Positions 1 to 13,475 are shown, counted from the first letter of the stretch. The stretch is 64,000 nucleotides of DNA from Cyclina sinensis (GCA_012932295.1 JAAONU010000011.1:41108352-41172351); one strand, 5' to 3'. The notes: generated by a model not told the origin, from the letters alone. Program-made: numbers and translations.

Positions 1-906
1 CTTTTGTTTTTTTAATCAATTTAGATCTACATGCCTAGGGTCACGTGACTACCCACGAAACCGTAACTAATTTGCATTTTGTTGATGTATCATCCAGTTA
101 GAGAAATTGTTGGTGTTTTTTCCCTACAGATTTGTAGAATTGTGCTGTGTTTAGCGGTTTGAATAATGGAAATGTTCATTAAAGGCATAGTTGTAAACTT
201 GTTACTCATATATGTATATCCTGCTATATTGGATATTCTACCTCTGTTAGTGAAACTGTGCCTTTAAACAAGCTGTAATAAGACAGTTACAATAACCTGA
301 ACATAACATACGAAAATGTGTTTGTTTTGTTTTTTGTTTGTATTTTGAAAAATATTTAACAAAAAAGATACAAAGATTGTTTATATAAAAGCGGACAAAA
401 GAGTTGCTGACTAAATATGAAAGACCAAAAATATTATAAAAACCTGAAACTTAAATATTAGATCACGCTTTTGACAAACTGAAAAAATGATATATATTTT
501 TTCAGAAAAGAGTAAACACAGTCGAATAAGAACATTGCAGCTCTTAATTCATTATTTTCCAAAAATTAAATTAAACTATACTGTAAAGTCGAATTTGTCT
601 GTCTGTGTTTGTCTGTCTGTCTGTTTGTGTTTCTGTGTGTGTATGTGTGCTTCTGTGTGTGACTGTTCTATGTCTTCTGCGTCAAATTCTTGGACAAAAA
701 TAGCAAATAAAAGTAAATAAAATGATTGTGGGCGCTCTCTAACAAATAAACACTTTATAACACTATCGGGCCACTCTGCAGTTTCCTATATGTATCACAA
801 TATATTTGAAATACGACTGGCGGTATCATGGGCCAGCCGGGAACAAAACGATTACAAAATGTAATATTTTCTTACGAATTCACTGCAAATATTTCTTTAC
901 TTCCAG
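1..906. other. Non-coding, probably intron upstream of the Dispatched-like exon
   Basis: No reading frame here resembles a gene. The stretch ends in a good splice acceptor (pyrimidine-rich tract then CAG at 904-906), so it is most likely an intron whose upstream exons lie outside the window. Confidence 0.5.
594..668. repeat. TCTG/TGTG simple repeat
   Basis: Imperfect TCTG- and TGTG-rich low-complexity tract. The short open frame across it is a by-product of the repeat. Confidence 0.8.
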
Positions 907-2467
907 GGACTAAATAAATGGTACAGGTCAATGTCATATGATCGTGGAAACATTGCACTGTATTATGACACCGGGGGTGGCAACATTTTCACAAAAGAAC
1001 ATTTACAGCGTATAGAGGACGTGGAGAAAGAATTAGTAATGTGCATAATTACAGTAACTATTGTGTACAAACAGCACTTCTTCAGTGTCAGAAACTGACA
1101 TCAGTGCTTCGATATTTTGATGGAACCTATGCCAATATAGACCCTGTCTTTAATGACTCGGAATTTAACAATATTGCCAAAGTTTTGTATACCGCAAAAA
1201 CAAACAACGAGACAAAGGGAGACTTTGCCTACTTCCTCTCTAAAGACCACCACGTGACCCAACAGCATGCTTACGCGAGAAGAACGAGAACCCTTATACC
1301 ACTAGGGTTTCCTCTAAAATTAGGTCAAGAACGGGAAGAAATGGAAGACGAAATGGAACAATTTCTCGTGACTAATTTTAAACCGGTAATTGAACGATTG
1401 AAGAACACTACACCTGGTTTCGAAATCATCTACCTGAGTTTTCTTCTGTTCAAACATGATATTGTGATACAGATATTTTACGACCTATTTTTTGCTGTCG
1501 GGAGTATACTATTTATATTTGGATTCATAGTTTATCATACGAAGTCATTGTGGATATCTACTTTTGCAGTGTCAAGTATTCTTACAAGTTTTCTGTGCAC
1601 TAATATCATTTATCGGGTAATTCTCGACTTCCAATACTTTGGATTTTTCCACGTTATCACTTTGTTTATAATTCTTGGAATCGGAGCAGATGATTTGTTT
1701 GTTTTCTTGGATGTATGGAAAAATACGGGTTTTGAAACGTTCCCCAGTTTAGCCCATCGTTTGTCGTCTGCTTACAGTAAATCAATGAAGAGTATGTTCT
1801 TCACCTCACTTACAACTACAGTAGCGTTCTTCGTGAGTTCCTTTTCACCTTTGATAGCCACAAAGTCTTTTGGTGTGTTTGCTGGATTGCTAGTAATGGT
1901 CAACTACTTTTCTGTGGTTGTTTATTTCCCAACAGTTGTAGTATTATACCATCAATATTTTAAGACTTGGAATTGGCCATGTTTTCCCCTTTATTAGTGA
2001 CAAGATTAATAATTTAATGAATGCAGTATTTAAAAGAAACCAATACACCCAATGAAATAAAACAAAGACCCAGTACCGTTCAGTGTATATTTGAAGACAA
2101 CAGTGCAATTGGCACTGCCGGAAATAGATATAATGTTGTAGGAAAGGTAAACCCATCATTCACATCCGACGCTGAGGACGAGTACGGCTTTGTTAAATTC
2201 AAACATGTTTCCACTCCATCCACGGCCACTGCAAATGGTGTTGATCAACAGGAGAGACTGCCTTCTATCTCAGACGATACGTCGGACGCAAGCTGGAATA
2301 TATCAAACAAGAAAAAGGAGAAGAAAATGCTTGTGAGATTTTTCAGGGATTATTACTTCAAGTTTGTGACACACTGGCTCATTAGATGGTTTATTGTTAT
2401 AATTCTGACGAGTCTTGTTCTCTTCTTCATGTATTGTATATCCACCATAGAAACTGAAAATGAACCG
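907..2467 (+). CDS. disp: Dispatched-like exon with sterol-sensing domain; three frame changes
   Basis: Follows acceptor CAG 904-906 and ends at donor GTAAGT (2468). Frame 1 from 907 gives a plausible extracellular segment ending ...QRIEDVEKELVM. Coding then moves to the frame of 1041 (HNYSNYCVQ... through the membrane bundle). Near 1980-1990 it moves to a frame reading FISDKINNLMNAVFKRN, and near 2031-2037 to the frame of 2021, which leads into the next membrane helix (HWLIRWFIVIILTSLVLFF). Each change coincides with a short homopolymer or needs only one base. Confidence 0.75.
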
Positions 2468-5195
2468 GTAAGTTGTGTTTTATAGAATTTCTTTTAAATA
2501 TCATGGAGCTTCTTTTTAACAATATCAAAATTGCCTATCTTAATTACAAAGTTTATCTTTTTTTAATCTGAGCGAGCATTGCCAAGCATACTTTACACCA
2601 AGAGTGGACAACCTTTTGATAAAACTTCAGCAAACTTTTGGCATATTGGAACATTATAAAAGTTCTGGTAATATTATTTTAACTAAATCATCCTTTCTGA
2701 ATAGGTCGTAGGCTTGTATGATAAAAGTCTAGTATAAAAAACAATCGTGCACATGAAGGCTTACTTAATGTTTGTGGTTGCTAAGTAACCGTAGACTATA
2801 ACTGAAATATTCAACCTAATATGTCGATTCTACTTGTTTGCATGGTAACAGACGTCCGCTGTAGAAAAACAAATGATTTGACCATGCTATGTAACAAAAT
2901 ACAAGTCATCTGAAGGCATTTTGTCTCTCACTTGAAAAATGACAAATAATTGCCAAACGAAATGTCCCTTTAGTAATTTCGAGCTCGGTGAATACACTCG
3001 CAGTCTGTTTTATGTATATCCTCCATGCAAAGCTATAGAATTGCAAGAATATATTTTGTAATGTCGCTTTCATTCAGACAGACTCTTGTAACTCAGCCTG
3101 TCAGTAAAATTCTAATTGTTTTGTTTTAGGCTCAGTTCTACAGAAACTCTCACAACTACGGGAAGGCCCTTGACCTAGATTTTCACGGTTTTGTTGCAAA
3201 CAAGAACGACAGAAATGTTGTGGTATATATTGTTTGGGGACTAAAGGAGCGAGATATGAGTAAATGCCATTTCTCAGACGCCCGCTGTACCGGCACGGAG
3301 CAGTACGATCCAGACTTTAACCCAAACACTGTAGAAGCCCAGCTTGCCCTGAAAGTAGGTAAACCTTTTACCACAGGGAAACTTAAAAGGATGTTGCGCT
3401 CAACTTAGAAAATTTAAAGCTGCATTATATGAATAACACACATCAGCGAGGTTGATAGAGGATATTGACAACCCGACAGCCTTGGGTGTTATTGTTTTTT
3501 CGGGTTGTCAATATCCTGTATCACCCTCGCTGATGTGTGTTATTTATTTTATTATACCGAACCGTACATGTGATCATGCTATTTATACCTTAGGACTGTT
3601 TTCGTTTGGTAACGAGTCGAATCAAACTCAGCTAAACGCTTACAGTCAATATATTCAACAAGCGCCATCAGACGCTTGAATTTTCTGCAGGGTGTGCAAA
3701 AAACAATAACACCCGGAGGGTTTTTGAAAAAAAAATGTTACCCTCTGAGCTGATATGTAACATTAGTTTTAAAAGCACGGTCGCCTATGGGAAGTTAGTA
3801 TTGGCAGCTTACGTGAGGTATAATAATTAAGAATACTGCATTAATCACACTTATGAGTAAACGTCACTGATAATATTTGAAATGTATGGCTTGAAAAGTA
3901 TGTTATTGTTTTCTTAGAATGTTCGTGTTGTACTTTTTTTGATATATGGAAAACGCCTTAGAGTAAACAGCTTTATCTATATTGGAAGAAGAAAAGAAAA
4001 TCGCATGTTTTGCCATCGACTGGTTTACTCGATGTTTATTTTACATAGCTCTATTTTTTAAAAACAGTGATATTTATGACAGAAACTATAACAGAAACAA
4101 ATATATATACTTTCAGATATAGTTTCAGTGACAAAAAGGCGATACATATGAAACATGTTTGACATTTTACTATCCAATACCGAAAGTAGCATTTTTTCTT
4201 TTAATTGGTTGCCTTTACAGCCAAGTATTAAAAAATTACGAAGTGTCTGAAGTATGAAATTTAAATGCTGTGTGATGATACCATTACATGGCGTTGATGC
4301 GCTGATGCGCCGTGTAGTTAAAAGTAGTTTATAGGAAAGGTTCATTAGGACCGCTGGTTGGGTGCATGTTTATGTAGCCTGATAGATATTTCAACGGCAC
4401 AGGTGGAATGTTTTAATCGTGAAGTTGTAGCAGTTAATCTGTAAAAAATCCAAAATCGCTGACTGCGGCTGTGCAAAGTCAACTTGTGGAATCCAACTTG
4501 ACCTACAATGCATTCCGCAGTTGTCTTCATTCTGTTCCCGATGGTTGAACTACTTTTCGCGGAAACTGAAATCTATGTTTTCGCCAAATGTTGTCTATAA
4601 CCAACAAATATATCGGTTAGCTTGCAATTTTGCTACCTTTAAATGAACACAACAACAACAACAACACAACCAACAGTCAAAATTAATCATTAGTAAATAT
4701 TAAATAACTAAATAGCAATGTGTGTATGTGTGTACAGTAACTTTTTGTAATAAGGTCACGTGTTTATAAATTACATTTAAAAGTTCGTACAAAAGGGTCA
4801 CTGATCACTCTGCTGTTTTTATAACTTTATATTTTTATGTTTTTATACCCTTTGATATGTAATAATCTAATGAGTCCTCATGACAGCAAAACTTCCTTAA
4901 TTTCGGCTTAATTTCGAGCTAATGTTATTATCGTTAGATTTATAAAACACATTGTTATATCAAATCATTTTCTCTTAAATCTTTTAATGTTGACAATTTC
5001 TTACATATTTTAAAGTTACGAAGTACTTTGTTTAATACTTTTATAATTTATAATAGTCCATAATTTCCAAGTCACAGCCAATTGTCCAAAGTTCTGAGAG
5101 AAAGTCAAAGTTTGACACATTTTTAAGCTCCAAAGTCAATTTTCTACTTCATATCACTAATTGCAATCTTGATAAACAAAATCTTAAGAAAATAG

Positions 5196-5234
<39 letters not shown>

Positions 5235-6980
5235 CTAGCTACTGCGTTTCAATTTTATACTTGCTTTTTTCAATATGTTTGTTTTACAATAATTTCCCTC
5301 TCATGAAAGAACCGAAATATTTTTACCACAGGATATTTATTTAACATAACAATGATTCCCTTCATAAATCAACAGGCTTCGATGTGTCTGTTTCGCCGTG
5401 CAATCTTTGCGGCATTTTGCAGCAATTTTATACTTGTCGGTTATAAATATGGGACAGAGGTGCAACAAATAACAAAGAAAATGAACGCTTCTGCTTAACA
5501 ATTATCTGATGAAACGACACATAGCGTTTTGTGAAACTTATATATTTCTGCTAAGTAGTTGCTGTCTGAAGACACCCAACAGAGTTTCATAAAATTTACG
5601 TGATCAGGGCCACTAAATTTGTCACATTGCGCTTGATTTGTTTAATCTGTTAGGCACCGAAAGTCTCTTTCCTTCGGGAAGGGTACCTAAAGGACTGAAA
5701 GGACTTCGATCAGTTTCAAACACCTAATAATCTTTTGGCAGTCGTTTCCTTCATACAAATTGTATGTTGGCGTAAATGTTGACAGTATATATCCGTCTGC
5801 AACCTCTATACAATTTTCATGTATATGTACTTTTAAAAAAAATTTTTTTTTCAAAAATGACGAAATAACACATCGAAAGGGCAGGTAAATATTTATTCGT
5901 ATTTTGTTTCAATCCATACTTTCAACTCTTTTCTTTCTTTTTCTTTTTATTCATTGAAATGCAACAGAATACATTGACTCATAAAAGTGACAATTCGATT
6001 GTGTTGTGTTTATCTTTTGACCTCTTACTGCCATGGTGTATGTTCCTTGTATTAATTTCTCATTTGTACGCTCACACACAATTTATATCAGTATAATATA
6101 TTTTTAGTTTCAATTTCATTTTCTACTTCATCAGTTTCGTGGGCGGTGCATTTTCTTCGGCAGAAAGTTTATCAACAGAAAATTACCCGATGACATGATT
6201 TGCGATTTGAAAAACTTTTGCGAAATTATTCTGTTATAATAAGATTGATATATTCTACTTCATCAGTTTCGAGGGCGGTGCCTTTTCTGCGGCAGAAAGT
6301 TAATCAACAGAAAATTACCCGATGACATGTTTTGCGATTTGAAAAAACTTTTGCGAAATTACTCTGTTATAATAAGATTGATATATTATTTTTTTAAAAA
6401 GAGTATGATGTGTGTAATACAAATTCGGGGAAGAGGAAACAGTGGAGATTTGTTCGTTGAAATTTTCAACAACAACAACATAAAATCCGGAATGATTATA
6501 GTGGTAGAAATTAAATTCTACACACGAATATCTGAACAGGACTGAAACTGCTACAGTATTTTTATGTTTGCAAAGGTGTGTTTAAGTATATGCAAGAAAC
6601 AGAATGTTTGGAGAGAATCGCTAAAAAAAAGAATGTTTTTGTTTATTCTCACTCACATACAGTAATTGATTTACAGCAAAATGTCAGAAATACTGTTAAT
6701 AAAAGTCTGTTTTAACGGTCAGTGTGATACAACACTGATAATATAAGATAGGATAATAATAATAATAATAATATATTAAATGAAAATAAATAAAAAAGAG
6801 ACCCCTCTTAAACAGGCCGAATTAAAACGTAACTATCAAGATGCTATGTAATTCATTTGTGACACTCACATTATCATTTGATTATGAAAATAAATTTAAT
6901 GCAGTTCTCCAAAGAAATTCGACAGTTACAGCTGCTGGAGCTAAAAATTAACACTGGAAACGCTTGTTTATCACCTTGTG

Positions 6981-7015
<35 letters not shown>

Positions 7016-10000
7016 CATTACAGTCAAAATATCTCCTGTTTTGAGATCAGGGTGGCAGATTTTTCACGGTATCAAATAATACTGTGATAAGTTAGAGGGA
7101 ATACAATTTTGTCGTCTTATAGAAAATTTGTAGTTTTGCGTGTAAGCTCTGATCTTTATCATGTTCGAAAAAAAAGAAAGAAAGACAGTGCTTACTACAG
7201 CATTCATATATAATATGACTTATTATATTTCAGAAATTTTGTGACAAGCTACAGGGTTTTGATGATCTAAATATAGAACATTTCAAAATTCGACGAGATT
7301 TTTCAACAAGAAAACCAGAGATAAAATGTTTTGCAGCAGATCTTGACCGGTCATTGAGGGTAAATATCTTTTTTTTTATAACGCCTATGTAGTTTGTTGG
7401 TTTGACGTTAGGAGACACTGAACAGTTTTCAAACTTTTCGGCTCTGTGTCTTACAACTTGACTGTCGCAAAGTTCTCTTGCTATCCGTATCAAACGCCAC
7501 TTGAAAGAAATGAAATACATTGTTCCAAAATTGACTAAGTCCTGAAATTCATATTGTTCCTAAATATTTTTATTTTCTAATTTGCAGATTGAATCAATTC
7601 AAACTGGTGCTAACCTAACGTTACCGTGGGATTACCGGAAGACCATCACGTTCATGCAATCCAAGAGCCTCATTTACAATACACTAAAATTTAACTCCTC
7701 GTTTCCAAACGTGTTTGAGGTGACGCATAACATTCATTATATTTTTATAACGATAATGTTGAGGTTATGTTGAAGGAAGAGGAAATAAAATGTATATGTG
7801 TAACATGACTAATTTTATAAAGTATTTATGATTGAATCTAGCGTTACAATTTAAAAGTTGTCTGGTTTTATAAACAGATTGCGGTGGATAATTTCTTGGT
7901 GGATATACGAGTATTTAGAATAGTTTTATCAAAATGAAAGATCTACGTTAGATTGTATGTTAGAAAGGAAGTTTTATATAGGTGTTTAGGTAATTAAATT
8001 CAATACTATATATTTATATAAAGAAGACGTAAAATTTTTAGAAACGCTTTTGCACGAGTAGCCAAACGTGTATACCGGGTACATGAGGAATAACCTGCAA
8101 TGTCTTATTAATAACACTTAACATACAAACATATCATTCGAATAAGACGATGTATTTGAATTATATGGATTTCAAATAATAAAGACGAACATATTTCAGA
8201 TACCCATATCCTATTGGTTAAACGATGGCTACCGGTTTCAGAATAAAGAACAGTTTGAGAAATTCCATAACCTCATTGGAGAGGGAACCAGCTACTACTC
8301 TACGCCAATGAAAACTGACTTTAGTAAAGAAATTCATATTTGTGCATGTATTAAACTTTTAATCTAAAGACGAGAAAATATCATAAATAAATTTTTCTCT
8401 CTTTGGGTTGAATCTTGCAGGGATATAGTTAACATAACACATTCAGAGCCGAGACTGAAAGTGATTCAATCATTGTATTGTGTATAGAATTTCATTTATT
8501 ACCTACCAATATTTATATATTTATCTTAAATGAAGAAATACTTTTCCGATTACGATTGTCATTCGTATTCAACTGTGTCATAGGTCTACTTACAATATGG
8601 GTCCTAAATACAAAAGGGCCAGTTACAAGTAAAAAATCTTTTGGTTCCAGGTGTTTTCTATGGCAACCGAATCGTGTATCTCGGTGTTGAGGTAAATCTC
8701 ACTCTGGGCAGATTTTCGTCCGGCTACCCGGAAGGCAAACCTGTCATGGACAGGTGGGAGGCGTTCGTACAGGACGAGGTAAGTAACAACCACAGTGACT
8801 GAGGGTACAATACTTCTCTGTGCGAAACCGTCAAAGAAAGTTATTTTAATGAATTAGTCCAACGTTCTCGGTATATCATACTAGATGTAAACAAAATTAT
8901 GATTTTGCACTCTGCATTGTAACCTTAGTGATCGAGAAGTAATTGAAGCTATAGCTTGGTAGAAAATGTATGGTCGATATAACTGTGATAGCAGTCTTAT
9001 TTTTGTTTAACTTGTATAAATTAAGAATATGATGATTCTTTCCTAGTTATATAGATAGTTAGCTAGCCATCATGTGATCAAGCGTGTTGTTCGTTATATG
9101 ATGAAATCTATAATACCTTTAGTAGCTCTAGAGCTGAAAAGATTACAATTGTTGGAGTAAATTCGTTCCCTTAAAAAAGAATAAAAATAGAAACGTATGG
9201 TAAACAACATTTGTCAAGTTTCTCTTGTTTTTATCGAGTTGTTCCTTTTTTCGTATTTAGATGCGCAAAATGCCGCCTGGAATGCAGAATGGTTTTCAAC
9301 TGACCAAAGATTACTGGCATAACTTATCTGTCCAAAAGGTAAATATCTGCAAAAGCATCGGTTAGTTTCTAACCTCTGCCGTCCCTTAAGGCTCCGGAAA
9401 TGATATAGTTTGTCTTTGTATCCAGCCTTCTATTAGACGGGAGACCTTTTTCAGGGAACAACGTGTTTAACTTCGTCAATCCTGCACGAAACATTCACGA
9501 AATGCAACAGCAGGAGTACACTAGATACTGTCCGTATTTACTTTCTAGCAATTAACTCCATTCTTGTCCATTGCTGGCAATTGTCGTTATACGAAAAAAA
9601 CCGTCTCATTATTATCCTCTATTTTCAAAATGTTATTTATAAGCAGTTCAGCTTTATTTCATACCAGGTGACGTCATTTTATACGGGTCTTGATCTTAAG
9701 GTGACTCAGTGGCCGAGTGGTTTGTGCGTTGTGTGCTACGAGGCTAGCCGACCCGGGATCGATTCCGGGTAGCGACTGAGATACCGGCTGATTTCTCAGG
9801 ACTGGGTGGTAACCTAACCAGGTACTGTTTCCAGCATTATCGGCCTAGACTGGGGATCTTTGAGGTAAATACACGGACCGTGGGCTCTTCTAGAAATAAG
9901 TCGTTCCATCCACACCAGGTGGGGACTTTCGTTGACTACCCACGTTAGATAAGAAACGTTTACCTTAACAATTGTACAATTTCTTTTTGCAGACGATAGA

Positions 10001-10949
10001 GAACAGCGCCATCTTGGGTATTGTTGTGGGAATAATTTTTGCTTTTCCAATCCTCACATTTGCCACACAGAACCTTCTAATTGGGTTCTTCGCCACACTC
10101 AGTATATGCTGCAGTACGATATGCGTCGTGGGAATCATTCCTCTAGCTGGCTGCAAACTTGGCGTAAGTACACTGTCATGAACTCAGACGAGCACTTCTT
10201 TCCGAAAACAATGTACCGTGTACCATAGTAGATGTTTTAACAGCGAAACTAGAATTAGCGGTGTTAAGACGGACTGTAATAGTGACACTAGATAAACTAT
10301 CAAACAATATTGAACAGTTGGATTGAATACCACACATCGCTGCTCAAAGTTTTCTAAATAGTAGGACTTTCAAATCTTTCATCAATTCTGAGTTGTTTAT
10401 GGTCGTTCAGTTATTAAGCTGTCATACTGCTGAAGAAAAAATCAGTTCGTTAACTCAATGATGACTTAATCAGTTCAAGTTTTGATCACATGAGATTGAA
10501 TGCCATCATAAGTTTTGAGGTAATTCTTGCCTTTACACTATGGATTTGTTACTTATTCGTTACAGCTCTTGGAGTCTCTAAACATGTGCATGGTTGTTGG
10601 ATTAACAGTAGGACTATGTTGTTCACTTGGCGGAAGGATACCACATGTCAAAGCAGGACAGACCGGAAGTCACGTGTTCAAGATATGTTAGAAGTCATGG
10701 GCATTTCTGTGTTTTCCTGGTGCTTGCACTACTCTCGGGGCATCAGTGTTTATGTTCTTTGCGCAAATTCAGTTCATCATAAGATTTGGAATGTTTATGT
10801 TTAGCACAATTGGATTTTCACTTTTATATTCTTTAGGTTTCTTCACAACTGTGATGGGAATACTTGGTCCTAACAAAGACAGTTGTGATATCAAAACTTT
10901 AAGTAATCATATAAGTAGGAAATGCAGAGAACTATTTCGCAGAAGATGA
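907..10949 (+). CDS. disp: Dispatched-like RND transporter with sterol-sensing domain (3' part, frameshifted as assembled)
   Basis: Dispatched proteins are multi-pass RND-superfamily membrane proteins; Dispatched itself releases lipid-modified Hedgehog from producing cells. Nine exons can be placed: 907-2467, 3130-3354, 7234-7359, 7588-7719, 8200-8323, 8651-8778, 9261-9338, 9993-10163 and 10566-10949. Splice phases agree throughout, including the phase-1 junction 8323/8651. Exon 1 encodes a sterol-sensing-like membrane bundle with the RND motif GIGADDLFVFLDVW near 1680-1720. The last exon encodes the second RND signature (VGLTV then DYVVHLAEGY) and further membrane helices, ending at TGA 10947-10949. 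Exon 2 carries the loop motif VWGL and paired cysteines. Upstream exons are missing, so the N-terminus is unknown. Six single-base frame changes are needed to read the family sequence: three in exon 1 (near 1039, 1980-1990, 2031-2037) and three in the last exon (near 10611, 10663, 10717). It is either a decaying paralogue or a gene carrying consensus indels. The exact subfamily (DISP1 or DISP3 type) is not decided. Confidence 0.85.
3432..3545. repeat. Long hairpin (inverted repeat) in Dispatched-like intron
   Basis: Arm 3432-3475 (aataacacacatcagcgagg ... acaacccg) is nearly complementary to arm 3501-3545, with a loop of about 25 bases. The arms differ at only a few bases. It may be a small fold-back element. 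No convincing target-site duplication was found. Confidence 0.7.
5200..5228. repeat. (TC)n microsatellite
   Basis: Uninterrupted TC dinucleotide run of about 14 units. Confidence 0.9.
6121..6385. repeat. 132-bp direct tandem duplication
   Basis: The unit beginning TTCTACTTCATCAGTTTCG at 6121 recurs at 6253 with a handful of substitutions and one A-run length change. Two copies only. Confidence 0.9.
6752..6772. repeat. (TAA)n microsatellite
   Basis: About seven ATA/TAA trinucleotide units. Confidence 0.85.
6982..7014. repeat. (GT)n microsatellite
   Basis: Uninterrupted GT run of about 16 units. Confidence 0.9.
9697..9960 (+). mobile_element. tRNA-derived SINE-like element
   Basis: The head carries a pol III A box (TGGCCGAGTGG, near 9711) and a B box (GGATCGATTCC) inside a T-arm-like stem CCCGG...CCGGG, as in a Ser/Leu-type tRNA. 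No acceptor stem closes it, and a non-tRNA body of about 180 bases follows, so it is a SINE rather than a tRNA gene. It lies in the intron before exon 9993-10163. Confidence 0.6.
10566..10949 (+). CDS. disp: Dispatched-like last exon; three frame changes
   Basis: Starts in phase 0 after TTACAG. Reads LLESLNMCMVVGLTV, needs one base removed at GG 10611-10612 to give DYVVHLAEGYHMSKQDR, one at CC near 10663 to give KSRVQDMLEVMGISVFS, and one near 10717 to give GACTTLGASVFMFF and the final helices. All three are apparent extra bases. The stop is at 10947-10949. Confidence 0.75.
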
Positions 10950-11266
10950 TATTAAAAATGGCGTTTGTTTTCATATATATGTTAGTTATCAGGAGAGTTT
11001 TTACATTAATTTAGTACTTCAAATGTCCACCTAAACATGTTCACGGGACTGATGAGGGGAAACTGTTTAAGTATAATCCATTGTATTAACATTTCGTTTA
11101 ACTCTAATGAAACTTGGAATACTATTATGGAAATAGTCACATGTGCGAAAACTTACCACATTGTATAAATGAATATTTATTTTCCTATACGAGTGTCATT
11201 TTGTGCCAAAAATGTATAGAGATTTTATATAATTCGTTTTACTTTGTTATAGATTAACAATAATTG

Positions 11267-11272
11267 AATAAA
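11267..11272 (+). terminator. AATAAA polyadenylation signal candidate (Dispatched-like gene)
   Basis: First canonical AATAAA downstream of the stop at 10949, about 320 bases into an AT-rich 3'UTR-like stretch. Confidence 0.45.
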
Positions 11273-13470
11273 TGATGAAACATTCCTCAATTTTTCCTTT
11301 TAATTCAACTTTTCCAGATAATTACCTATATTTAGCCTATAGTTGCCTTATTCATCGCGATATTTTTTTCGGCATACGGATGACATGTTAAAATCTTCCG
11401 TTTAACTTTTTTACTACCATTTTGTCTCGTATATCTCTTTGTAGCCGGTTACCATACATGCATACATACATACATACATACATACATATGTGAACACAAA
11501 TATATTTTTAGTTTTCTATATAAACAGTCAACGTTTATATAAATCGAATATCCTACCAAATATCTAAATTAGACAGCAGAATTACTTTTTGATGAATTGT
11601 AGCATTTGTGTATTCATTTACCTATTTTTGTTCTTTCATGTAGATTTACTATTGATGTGAAATCAAGTTAAGATGTTCAATTTTGGAAATAAATTTTGAA
11701 CTTTATGCTTTTGCAGCTAAGCATTCAAAATAAAATAAGTGCTATCAATGTAATTGAAAGGTAACATACGAAATAAAGAAAAACAATCTACAGTTATACA
11801 GTGTCCAAATTTAATCCTCCCGGGAGCCCATTATTGTTCCGTCTCAGACATTTAAATAGAAAGGACCACTACTGCACTAATGTACTCTTTATAAAGTCAT
11901 TTTCGTCTAAATTATGCAACAGTAATAGTGTTTCAATATGCTCGTGTTCAGCAATGTATCACAAGTGACGTGTCGACATATTCCTCGTTCTTCCTAAATA
12001 AAGATTGACTTAAAATACACAACCTGCAACGGCTGCTGGAGGTATGTCGCCTCAACCTGTAATATTATCATTTCAAAAATAGTACTGTACGGAGATATAC
12101 TGTAATATTTCAAGTAGCTGCGAAAAAAAAAACTGAAATAAACAACACGGTTGCGATTTTCATCCATAACAAAGCTTCTTTAAATCTTCTGTTGCAATAT
12201 TTCTTTTTGAGGTAGGCTGTTCACAGCCCGAATAACAGTGAAGACGGTATACACAGTAACAGTAATTTGACAAAAAACGCTCAAGACTTACCCTGCTGAT
12301 TTTTTTTTTTTTTTTTTTGTAATGGATTTGCCCAGCTTTGAATTTGGAACAGTCCATTCAAAGTTTAAGGGAATTCAATATAGAAATACAAAAGTTGAGC
12401 TACCAACAATATAGAGCTTGGTCAGACTGCATGGATGTGCAGGCCGACCTGGATCTATACTGGTGGCAAAGGCTAAACACTTTCGTTTCCAGCAGGTTAA
12501 AGGTTAAGCTACACAGAAGGGAGGACGCTCAGTACGTGGACCTCCAACATGGAATGTAACCTCCTCGCAGTTATTCCCCCTATGGATATTTGGTATCCAC
12601 AGTTTGTGTGTGATATTTCCTATCAAGAGCAAATGATTCGTAACTACAGGCCCACCAGGACTGTCTATAGGGGTCCGGTACATAAACTAAATATGCTCAT
12701 CCCTGCCAAATTCCCCACCAAAAACAAACAAACAATCAAAAACACATTAAAAAACCAACAACTTATTATAATACTATAAATCTGGGACGAATTATATACA
12801 TTTAGATTATAGCTCCAGTATAGATCTAAACTGTTAAGGGATGTCTGTCATATGTGCGAATCCATGATCTAGACGCTATACATATTATAGTGTTTGGCAC
12901 AAGATCTGTAATGCAGATTCGACCCTACTAAAATAATACTACTGATCTGGTGATTCGTCAAACACAGGTTCTGTAAATTGAGACATGAAAAAGAAAAACG
13001 AATGTCTCTAAAATGGGATAATGTCTGTATCTTTCTATTGTGTGCTGTCTCCCCACAAAGCATTCAGTACGAGGAGGTGGGTCATATATGCGAGCGGTTT
13101 CTACAGTAGATAAATTTAAATAATATTTTGTTTCCATTCAGTAAATTAAAGTTCATTAAAGTCATACATCTAAACTTTCAGTCTTTGCTCAAGTATATGT
13201 AAAAAGTCATCAGCTTACTGACCCCTAAATTCAATGAAATTGTCTCTTTTGAGAATTGCAGATAACTTGCAAGAAAAAAAGTTTTTAAATCTGTATGCTA
13301 GAGTTAATACTTCCTTCTGCTGAATATCTATTTGAATTTATTTATCGTCGGTACCGGTTCCCCATATGACCCACGCCCCCTGCAGAGATTAATTATTTTA
13401 TGTTGTGGGGGATAGTGCAAGATATAGAAAGCACGCTATTTCAGAGGTAGTCTGGTTTTTTGCATGCTGA
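11273..13470. other. Intergenic, no gene recognised
   Basis: Contains a CATA tetranucleotide run (about 11455-11488) and possible repeat debris around 12405-12510 (a stretch rich in GCATGGATGTGCAGG-type sequence). No frame has recognisable similarity. Confidence 0.5.
11455..11488. repeat. (CATA)n microsatellite
   Basis: About eight CATA units. Confidence 0.9.
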
Positions 13471-13475
13471 GTGTA

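Larger units (their letters stand above)
3546..7233. other. Long intron of the Dispatched-like gene
   Basis: AT-rich intron with no exon I can support. It holds a TC microsatellite, a 132-bp tandem duplication, a TAA repeat and a GT repeat, each listed separately. Confidence 0.6.

Noticed and set aside
487..720. Cysteine-rich small ORF
   Set aside because: The cysteines come from a TGTGT/TCTG repeat read in one frame.
1028..1048. A micro-intron (GTAATG...TTACAG) explaining the first Dispatched-like frame change
   Set aside because: Only about 19 bases long, below any workable intron size.
9697..9780. tRNA gene
   Set aside because: A and B boxes and a T-arm stem are present, but no acceptor stem pairs and a non-tRNA body follows. 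Called a SINE instead.
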